Shown here: one piece after another, positions 7,007-11,920 of the stretch | Numbering within the stretch: the stretch's first letter is position 1 | Layout: each line of letters starts with the position of its first letter | Assembly (NCBI GenBank): GCA_018400215.1 | Contig: JAGYNF010000026.1 | Span: 1-11,920 of the forward strand | Length of the DNA stretch: 11,920 bases | Source of the DNA: Cyanobium sp. M55B138 | GTDB taxonomy: Bacteria; Cyanobacteriota; Cyanobacteriia; PCC-6307; Cyanobiaceae | Direction: 5' to 3' | The notes under the pieces: model-generated | Told to the model about the DNA's origin: nothing | The model's database searches: none | The model's input: only the letters and a program-made list of their open reading frames with translations | Made by a program: the position numbers and the translations under genes

Positions 7007-7033
7007 TGGCGCAGTCGCTGTGAGTTGGTGGGC

Positions 7034-7714
7034 GTGAGTGATCCCCGGCCATCGGAGCCCTACGACCTGGTGGTGCAGCAGTTGATTCCGGGCTACGCGA
7101 GCCTGGCGAGGCTGAGCGTGGCCCTGCTGGCCGCATCCCCCCGCGCCTCCCGCCAGGGCGCTGCGGTGTTGGTCGCGGGCTGTGGCACGGGGGCGGAATT
7201 GGTGGAGGCCCGGGCCCAGCGGCCCGATTGGCAGGTCACGGCCCTGGATCCCTCAGCGGCGATGTTGACCGCCGCCCAGGAGCGCCTGGGGCCAGACACG
7301 GGTGGGGCCATCCACTGGCAACAGAGCCGGGTGGAAGACCTGGCGGTGGAGGGTTGCTTTGCGGGGGCCCTCTCGGTGTTGGTGTTGCAGTCCCTGCCCG
7401 ACGATGGCACCAAGCTGCGCTTTCTCACGGCCCTCGCCCAAAGCCTGGAGCCCGGGGGGCAGCTGGTGTTGGTCGATCTGATGGCCCCCGAACGCTCCCC
7501 CCTGCAGGGCCAGGTGCAGCGGGCCTGGCTTGGCTTCCAGCAGGCCAGTGGCTTGGACGATCGCGACGCCCAGCGGGCGGCCCAGACCCATGGACCCCAC
7601 CCCATCGGGGCCGCCAGGCTCACCGCCCTCGTGAATGCGGCAGGTTTCGGCGATCCGGCCCGCATCTTTCAGGCCCTTGGCTACGAGGGCTTTTTGCTGC
7701 AGAGGCCGGGTTAG
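7034..7714 (+). CDS. Class I SAM-dependent methyltransferase
   Basis: A 226-residue Rossmann-fold methyltransferase. Motif I is VLVAGCGTGAEL (45-56) with the glycine-rich GCGTG at 49-53. The acidic residue binding the SAM ribose is Asp72 in VTALDPSAAML. Motif II/III equivalents are FAGALSVLVLQSLPDD and LEPGGQLVLVDLMAP. The C-terminal half contains WLGFQQASGLDDRDAQ and a closing AAGFGDPARIFQALGYEGFLL typical of small-molecule methyltransferases. The substrate cannot be inferred. GTG 7034 gives MSDPRPSEPYD and fits the upstream element; GTG 7028 and TTG 7025 are in frame. There is no Shine-Dalgarno. The stop TAG overlaps the TAA of convergent ppa in the four bases 7711-7714. Confidence 0.88.
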   Translation: MSDPRPSEPYDLVVQQLIPGYASLARLSVALLAASPRASRQGAAVLVAGCGTGAELVEARAQRPDWQVTALDPSAAMLTAAQERLGPDTGGAIHWQQSRVEDLAVEGCFAGALSVLVLQSLPDDGTKLRFLTALAQSLEPGGQLVLVDLMAPERSPLQGQVQRAWLGFQQASGLDDRDAQRAAQTHGPHPIGAARLTALVNAAGFGDPARIFQALGYEGFLLQRPG

Positions 7715-8238
7715 GGGCCTTGAATCGGGCCGCCGGCGGCGGCGACACAGCGCTCCAGTAACTCGGGAACGGCCTCCACGTCGAGCCAGCCCCGGATCTC
7801 GATGACCCGCCCCTCCATGTTCTTGTAGGTGCGGAAGAATTCGGCCACGTCCTCCAGTTGGATGGTGGCGATCTGCTGGATCGATTCAATGGTGTGGTGG
7901 CCCAGGCCCACCTCTGGCACGCACAACAACTTGCCGTCGCGGGCACCGCCGTCGAACATGTCCAGGATGCCGATCGGCCGCGCCCGGATCAGACAGCCGG
8001 CGAAGGTTGGCTCCTCCATGATCACCATGGCATCCAGGGGAGCTCCGTCCTCGGCGAGCGTGTTGGGCACGAAGCCGTAATCAAAGGGATAGCGCACGGA
8101 GGAGTGCAAAATCCGATCGAGGGCCATCACCCCGGCGGCCGCGTTGTATTCGTATTTATTGCGGCATCCGGCTGGGATCTCCACCACCAAATTCACCAGC
8201 CCGGGCGCTGGGGATGCTGGTAGCTGGCTCAGATCCAT
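7711..8238 (-). CDS. ppa: Family I inorganic pyrophosphatase with an altered catalytic Asp
   Basis: The product of 175 residues is a soluble family I pyrophosphatase, which hydrolyses pyrophosphate to two phosphates and pulls biosynthetic reactions forward. Conserved elements are EIPAGCRNKYEY (20-31; Glu20, Lys28, Glu30), Arg42, YPFDYGFVP (50-58), LDMFDGGARDGK (92-103; Asp96, Asp101, Lys103) and FFRTYKN near the C-terminus. The signature DGDPLD reads DGAPLD (64-69): the first and last Asp remain, but the middle one (E. coli Asp67, implicated in activating water) is Ala66, codon 8041-8043. Activity may be reduced or lost; other family members in the genome could compensate. The start is ATG 8236-8238 (MDLSQLP, the usual cyanobacterial N-terminus); an upstream in-frame start at 8304 would add residues that look like non-coding translation. 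The first 28 codons overlap the upstream small gene in another frame, so the two may be co-transcribed. Confidence 0.93.
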   Translation of the reverse strand: MDLSQLPASPAPGLVNLVVEIPAGCRNKYEYNAAAGVMALDRILHSSVRYPFDYGFVPNTLAEDGAPLDAMVIMEEPTFAGCLIRARPIGILDMFDGGARDGKLLCVPEVGLGHHTIESIQQIATIQLEDVAEFFRTYKNMEGRVIEIRGWLDVEAVPELLERCVAAAGGPIQGP

Positions 8239-8446
8239 GGAGGTGATAGGAACCGGATGGAACGGGCCGACCCGCCAACACGGTGGCCAGGGGTACGGCG
8301 ACACTGAGCAGGCCGATGACCCCCCCCAGCAGATAGGTGAGTGGTTGCAGGCCCGGACTGTACGGATCCTCGCCGTTGTCCTGGGAGGAGCTGTCCTGGG
8401 AGGGGCTGTTGGCCTGGTGGTCGGCCAAATCGGAGGGTGGATTCAT
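8156..8446 (-). CDS. Small single-helix membrane protein, unknown function
   Basis: A 96-residue reading frame with an acidic, Ser/Gln/Asp-rich N-terminus (1-30), one hydrophobic helix at about 36-58 (LTYLLGGVIGLLSVAVPLA within it), and a polar tail. That composition is what one expects of a real small membrane protein rather than a shadow frame, and similar one-helix hypotheticals are common in picocyanobacteria. The last 27 codons lie inside the 5' end of ppa in a different frame on the same strand, so the tail from about residue 69 may be unconserved or result from a frameshift that removed an earlier stop. The start is ATG 8444-8446. No Shine-Dalgarno and no TAnnnT element were found in the 134 bp upstream. 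I do not assign a function. If real, it probably leads a two-gene transcript with ppa. Confidence 0.55.
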   Translation of the reverse strand: MNPPSDLADHQANSPSQDSSSQDNGEDPYSPGLQPLTYLLGGVIGLLSVAVPLATVLAGRPVPSGSYHLHGSEPATSIPSARAGEFGGGDPSRMPQ

Positions 8447-8485
8447 AGACGGGGCACGGATCTGGCGGGAGATCGGTGCCGGCGG

Positions 8486-8501
8486 ACCGGCTCAGGCCGG
8501 T
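8486..8501. other. Short perfect inverted repeat in the gap between the HTH-like gene and the small membrane protein gene
   Basis: ACCGGCTCAGGCCGGT forms a 6-bp stem with a TCAG loop. It lies 40 bp upstream of the small gene (minus strand). No T tract follows on either strand. It could be part of a 5' leader or a regulatory site; function is unknown and chance is possible at this GC content. Confidence 0.3.
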
Positions 8502-8565
8502 TGAGAGAGGAGATCTGAATTCTGGCATCGATTGAATGCCCTGGCAGGGGGGAGGGCGGCACGTT

Positions 8566-8580
8566 GCGGGCCCTGCCCGC
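8566..8580 (-). terminator. GC hairpin directly after the HTH-like gene, possible terminator
   Basis: On the minus strand the stop codon (8581-8583) is followed at once by GCGGGCAGGGCCCGC, a perfect 6-bp GC stem with a 3-nt loop. There is no T tract, so intrinsic termination is uncertain, but the position directly after the stop is suggestive. Confidence 0.35.
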
Positions 8581-9147
8581 TCAGGCGGCCGGGCGCGACT
8601 GCTGATCGAAGCGACTGGCCGGCTCGCTGCGCAGATTGGCCTGGGGATCCAATCGGTCGAGGCGCTGGCTGATGGTCCGGAGTTCCTCGAGGATGGCGCC
8701 CAGCAACTGCTGGGTGGCCGTGGAGGGCGAGTTGAGCACCTCCACCGTCACGTCCTTAATGCGCAGCACATCCCGGGCAAACCGAGCCACTTCATTGGGA
8801 TGGAACAGCAGGGGATCCTTCTGGTCGCTGCGGTACTCGGGGTTGAGCTTGCGCGGATTGAAGGGGGGGTTGAGGTTGCGAAGGTCGGTATTGGTGTAGC
8901 GATACACCGATGCCCTTGACCGGTTCAGGGCCTTCTGAACCTCGTCGATGCCGATCAGGGCTTCCGCGGCTTGGCCGGGTTCGGATCCGGGGGGCAAGTC
9001 CGGGTGCAGCGATGCCGATAAGTACGCCAGGCCGTCTCCAGGGGAAGGGTCGCTCGACAGGCCCGCCGCCGGCGGGGGGGAATGGCCAAAGGCTTGGGGG
9101 CTATCAGCTTTGCCCAGGGTTTCGGAACTGCCTGGACTGGGAAGCAT
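8581..9147 (-). CDS. Helix-turn-helix-like conserved protein, unknown function
   Basis: An 188-residue protein with three parts. Residues 1-62 are Pro/Ser/Gly-rich and probably disordered. Residues 64-130 look like a MerR/AlpA-style winged-helix DNA-binding region: IGIDEVQKALNRSRASVYRY (66-85) reads as a helix-turn-helix, followed by a Pro/Asn-rich wing-like loop (FNPRKLNPEYRSD) and LLFHPNEVARFARDVL (113-128), where such proteins often select their next helix. Residues 145-168 form an amphipathic, possibly coiled-coil helix that could give dimerisation, followed by a polar tail. A site-specific DNA-binding or regulatory role is inferred from fold resemblance only; there is no catalytic recombinase motif. 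The start is ATG 9145-9147, with TAAAGT 33 nt upstream. It diverges from proS across a 136-bp gap. Confidence 0.8.
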   Translation of the reverse strand: MLPSPGSSETLGKADSPQAFGHSPPPAAGLSSDPSPGDGLAYLSASLHPDLPPGSEPGQAAEALIGIDEVQKALNRSRASVYRYTNTDLRNLNPPFNPRKLNPEYRSDQKDPLLFHPNEVARFARDVLRIKDVTVEVLNSPSTATQQLLGAILEELRTISQRLDRLDPQANLRSEPASRFDQQSRPAA

Positions 9148-9174
9148 GAGACGACTTCAAGACGATTGGGAATG

Positions 9175-9197
9175 GGGGCCACTTTAGCAAAGGCCCC
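9175..9197. other. Inverted repeat in the divergent region between the HTH-like gene and proS
   Basis: GGGGCC (9175-9180) pairs with GGCCCC (9192-9197) around an 11-nt loop that can extend the stem with TTT/AAA pairs. The -10-like TAAAGT of the HTH-like gene sits in the loop. There is no T tract, and the site is upstream of both genes, so an operator or leader hairpin is more likely than a terminator. A site for the neighbouring HTH-like protein is only a guess. Confidence 0.35.
9181..9186 (-). promoter_or_regulatory. Possible -10 element (TAAAGT) for the HTH-like gene
   Basis: The minus strand reads TTGCTAAAGTGG; TAAAGT ends 33 nt before ATG 9147. It fits TAnnnT but not the CCTA context and has somewhat longer spacing than the best cases. 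Confidence 0.3.
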
Positions 9198-9253
9198 TGG
9201 CTGGGGAAGTGTGGTCTGCTACCTCGCCAAGGGGTGCAGGCGGCAGGCGGTGG

Positions 9254-9259
9254 TAGCTT
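9254..9259 (+). promoter_or_regulatory. Possible -10 element (TAGCTT) for proS
   Basis: GGTAGCTTCC contains TAGCTT ending 24 nt before ATG 9284. It fits TAnnnT, without a visible -35 box. Confidence 0.3.
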
Positions 9260-9283
9260 CCGGCCACCCTGTTTCGCTCCGCC

Positions 9284-11116
9284 ATGCGCGTCTCCCGCCT
9301 GATGCTGGTGACGCTGAGGGACGATCCGGCTGAAGCCGAGATCGCATCTCACAAATTGCTGTTGCGGGCGGGCTACATCCGCCGCCTCTCCCCTGGAATT
9401 TATGCCTATCTGCCGCTGATGTGGCGGGTGTTGCGCAAGGTGGCCCAGGTGGTGCGTGAGGAGATGGATCGGGCCGGCGCCCTCGAAACCCTTCTGCCCC
9501 AGCTCCAGCCGGCGGACCTGTGGCAGCGCAGCGGCCGTTGGGCCGGCTACACCGCTGGGGAGGGGATCATGTTCCACCTTGAGGATCGCCAGGGGCGCGA
9601 GTTCGGGCTCGGACCAACCCATGAAGAGGTGATCACCACCCTGGCCGGGGATTTGCTGCGCTCCTACCGGCAGCTGCCGGTGAATCTCTATCAGATTCAG
9701 ACCAAGTTTCGCGATGAAATTAGGCCCCGCTTTGGGCTGATGCGTGGCCGCGAATTCATCATGAAAGATGCCTATTCCTTCCATGCAGACGAACAATCGC
9801 TGCAGCAGGCCTATGCCGAAATGGATGGGGCCTACCGGCGTATTTTTGCGCGTTGTGGCCTGCGGGCGGTGGCCGTGGAGGCGGACAGCGGCGCCATCGG
9901 TGGCTCGGCCAGCCAGGAATTCATGGTCACCGCCGAGGCGGGTGAGGACCTGATCCTGGCCAGTTCCGATGGCCGCTATGCCGCCAACCAGGAGCGGGCC
10001 ATCTCGCTCCCGCCTGAGGCTGTTCCCCTGGCCGCTGGCCCGCTGGCCAGCGGGGCCGGGGAGCTTTTGGAGACCCCTGACCAGGCCAGCATTGACAGCC
10101 TCTGCCGGGGCCAGGGGCTGGATTCCACCCAGGTGGTGAAGGTGCTGCTGCAGCTGGCGCGCTTCGAATCCGGCCTGCAACAGCCCCTGCTGCTGGTTTT
10201 GCGCGGCGACCAGCAACTCAACACCGTGAAGTTGGCCAATGGGCTGAATGGGCGCTTCGCCGAGCGCCACGGGGCCCTGCTGGCTGTGGAGCCCCTCAGC
10301 CCCGAGGCCCTCGAACGCCAGGGCCTTGCTCCCCTGCCCTTTGGCTACCTCGGCCCCCAGCTCAGCGATGCCGTGCTGGCGCCAGCCCGCGACTGGCAGC
10401 CCCACTTCCTGCGGCTGGTCGACCACACGGCAGCGGATCTGCCCTGCTTCGTGTGTGGTGCCAACCAGCCCGGGGCCCACCTGCTGGGGGCCAGTTGGAG
10501 CGGCCTTGGGCTCACGCCTTCGGCCCTGGATCTGCGGGCGGCCCAGCCCGGTGACCGCTGCCTGCACGACCCCTCCCAGCGGCTGGAGGCGAGCCGGGGC
10601 ATCGAAGTGGGCCATATCTTCCAGCTGGGCCGCAAGTACTCCACGGCGATGGAGGCCTGCTTCACCACCGAGGCCGGCAGCCAGGAACCCTTCTGGATGG
10701 GCTGCTACGGCATCGGTGTTTCTCGCCTGGCCCAAGCGGCCGTGGAGCAGCACCATGATGCCCATGGCATCTGCTGGCCTCTGCCGATCGCACCCTTTGA
10801 GGTTCTGGTGGTGCCAGCCAATGGGGCCGATCCTGTACAGGGCGAGCTGGCTGAGCAGCTCTACGCCGAGTTGCAGCATGCCGGGGTGGATGTGCTGCTG
10901 GATGACCGCTCCGAGCGGGCCGGTGTGAAGTTCAAAGATGGCGATCTGCTCGGCATTCCCTGGCGGGTGGTGGTGGGTCGTGGTGCCGCCGCCGGCAGGC
11001 TGGAGCTGGTGGATCGGCGCGGTGGTGACCCCCAGGACCTGGCGGCAGCGGAGCTGGTGCCCCATCTGGTGGAGTGCATCGGGCGCCAGCGCCAGGGTCT
11101 GCTGCCCCCCTGCTGA
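9284..11116 (+). CDS. proS: Prolyl-tRNA synthetase (bacterial type, with editing domain)
   Basis: A 610-residue class II aminoacyl-tRNA synthetase that charges tRNA-Pro in the cytoplasm. The catalytic core shows AGYIRRLSPGIYAYLPL (29-45), the ATP/proline-binding GPTHEE (110-115), motif 2 at 139-161 (TKFRDEIRPRFGLMRGREF) and motif 3 as GCYGIGVSRL (473-482). Between motifs 2 and 3, residues about 225-405 form the bacterial INS domain that hydrolyses mischarged Ala-tRNA-Pro; it includes Lys286 in TQVVKVLLQ and GDQQLNTVKLAN. The C-terminal anticodon-binding domain (about 500-595) has VDVLLDDRSERAGVKFKDGD. Length fits the family. ATG 9284 gives MRVSRLML, the normal N-terminus. There is no Shine-Dalgarno. 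The next gene, psb27, has its own -10-like element, so read-through is not required. Confidence 0.97.
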   Translation: MRVSRLMLVTLRDDPAEAEIASHKLLLRAGYIRRLSPGIYAYLPLMWRVLRKVAQVVREEMDRAGALETLLPQLQPADLWQRSGRWAGYTAGEGIMFHLEDRQGREFGLGPTHEEVITTLAGDLLRSYRQLPVNLYQIQTKFRDEIRPRFGLMRGREFIMKDAYSFHADEQSLQQAYAEMDGAYRRIFARCGLRAVAVEADSGAIGGSASQEFMVTAEAGEDLILASSDGRYAANQERAISLPPEAVPLAAGPLASGAGELLETPDQASIDSLCRGQGLDSTQVVKVLLQLARFESGLQQPLLLVLRGDQQLNTVKLANGLNGRFAERHGALLAVEPLSPEALERQGLAPLPFGYLGPQLSDAVLAPARDWQPHFLRLVDHTAADLPCFVCGANQPGAHLLGASWSGLGLTPSALDLRAAQPGDRCLHDPSQRLEASRGIEVGHIFQLGRKYSTAMEACFTTEAGSQEPFWMGCYGIGVSRLAQAAVEQHHDAHGICWPLPIAPFEVLVVPANGADPVQGELAEQLYAELQHAGVDVLLDDRSERAGVKFKDGDLLGIPWRVVVGRGAAAGRLELVDRRGGDPQDLAAAELVPHLVECIGRQRQGLLPPC

Positions 11117-11152
11117 GGGCCCGGCCGATGGGCCGCGGCGGGGGTCCATCCC

Positions 11153-11158
11153 TAGGAT
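11153..11158 (+). promoter_or_regulatory. Putative -10 element (TAGGAT) for psb27
   Basis: TCCCTAGGATTCC contains TAGGAT ending 26 nt before ATG 11185, the same CCTA context and spacing as the ferredoxin, methyltransferase and lepB elements. It lies in the 68-bp gap after proS and supports the ATG 11185 start over ATG 11074. Confidence 0.45.
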
Positions 11159-11184
11159 TCCTGCCATTCCCCGCCCCCAGGCCG

Positions 11185-11637
11185 ATGCCCGCTGCTGTCG
11201 TTTCCGTCCTTCAGCGGTTGGCGCCCCTGGGGCGCTGGTTTCGCGGCTCGGCCAGGGCTCTCTCGGCCCTGGCCCTGGTGGGTTGCCTGTTGCTCGGAGC
11301 CTGCAGCAGCAGCGCCTCAGGGTTGAGCGGCAACTATGTCGACGACACCGTGGCCGTGGCCGACTCGCTGTTGGCCACCATTGCCCTGCAAGCCGATGAC
11401 CCCGACCGCAGCGAGGCGGAGAGCCGCGCCCGGGAGCTGATCAGCGACTACGTGGCCCGCTACCGGCCCCGGGCGTCGGTGAATGGCCTGGCCTCGTTCA
11501 CCACCATGCAAACCGCCCTCAATTCCCTGGCGGGTCACTACACCAATTACCCCAATCGGCCGGTGCCCGACGCCCTGCGCGAGCGCCTCACCAAGGAGCT
11601 GTTGAAGGCCGAACGCGGCGTCGTGCGCGGGGCCTGA
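11185..11637 (+). CDS. psb27: Photosystem II assembly lipoprotein Psb27
   Basis: A 150-residue precursor of Psb27, a thylakoid-lumen lipoprotein that binds the CP43 lumenal side in photosystem II intermediates and keeps the oxygen-evolving site accessible during assembly and repair. A basic N-terminus and hydrophobic core (about 25-37) end in the lipobox LGAC with Cys40 as the predicted lipidated residue, so the mature protein has about 111 residues. The mature four-helix domain shows the family landmarks LSGNYVDDTVAVADSL, ARELISDYVARYR, SFTTMQTALNSLAGHYTNYP and the C-terminal LRERLTKELLKAE. ATG 11185 gives a normal lipoprotein signal. The in-frame ATG 11074, inside proS, would add 37 unlikely residues. 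Psb27 is cyanobacterial and plastid in distribution, so this gene is the clearest taxonomic marker in the window. Confidence 0.95.
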   Translation: MPAAVVSVLQRLAPLGRWFRGSARALSALALVGCLLLGACSSSASGLSGNYVDDTVAVADSLLATIALQADDPDRSEAESRARELISDYVARYRPRASVNGLASFTTMQTALNSLAGHYTNYPNRPVPDALRERLTKELLKAERGVVRGA

Positions 11638-11646
11638 ACCCCCTGA

Positions 11647-11920
<274 letters not shown>

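Noticed and set aside
8229..8528. 99-codon minus-strand open frame overlapping the small membrane protein
   Set aside because: The competing frame at 8156-8446 has an acidic head and a clear membrane helix; this one is Pro/Gly/Arg-rich without structure.
9104..11167. 687-codon open frame on the minus strand, longer than proS itself
   Set aside because: It lies opposite proS, which has complete synthetase motifs. The translation is rich in Gln, Gly, Ala and His with no domain; long antisense frames are common at high GC.
11074..11184. N-terminal extension of psb27 starting inside proS
   Set aside because: The added 37 residues precede a normal lipoprotein signal, overlap proS and contain the putative psb27 promoter.

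Overview
The window is a dense, GC-rich stretch of bacterial chromosome. Gene content points to a picocyanobacterium of the Synechococcus/Cyanobium type: a Psb27 photosystem II assembly lipoprotein, a bacterial-type prolyl-tRNA synthetase, a 2Fe-2S ferredoxin, and several proteins that look like cyanobacterial conserved hypotheticals. The genus is inferred from protein resemblance and base composition; no rRNA or other direct marker is present. I see no tRNA, rRNA, CRISPR array, insertion sequence or phage gene. This is core chromosome, not an island.

Layout, left to right. 1-1254 (-) is a CPBP-family intramembrane protease cut by the window edge. Diverging from it are a two-domain histidine phosphatase (1282-2646, +) and, 5 bp later, a dihydroorotase-like protein with its metal site destroyed (2652-3959, +). 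Signal peptidase I (3907-4626, -) converges on that gene and overlaps its 3' end. A membrane-associated conserved hypothetical (4685-6205, +) diverges from lepB. An ArsC/Spx-like CxxC protein (6208-6552, -) and a 2Fe-2S ferredoxin (6584-6946, -) form a two-gene unit. A SAM methyltransferase (7034-7714, +) diverges from the ferredoxin and meets inorganic pyrophosphatase (7711-8238, -) tail to tail with overlapping stops. A small one-helix protein (8156-8446, -) overlaps the pyrophosphatase start. A helix-turn-helix-like protein (8581-9147, -) diverges from proS (9284-11116, +). psb27 (11185-11637, +) and the start of purA (11731 onward, +) close the window.

Themes. Products cover the cell envelope and secretion (CPBP protease, LepB), nucleotide and phosphate metabolism (dihydroorotase-like protein, PurA, pyrophosphatase, phosphatase), redox (ferredoxin, ArsC/Spx-like), translation (ProS) and photosystem II biogenesis (Psb27). 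They do not form one pathway. Genes sit head to head and tail to tail with almost no spacing.

Most worth a second look: (1) a repeated TAnnnT -10-like element, usually within CCTA, lying 26-27 nt before four starts and helping choose those starts; (2) a family I pyrophosphatase whose catalytic Asp (E. coli D67) is Ala; (3) a dihydroorotase homologue lacking essentially all metal ligands; (4) a 506-residue hypothetical with an arginine-rich, voltage-sensor-like segment. I did not find a convincing new multi-gene system.
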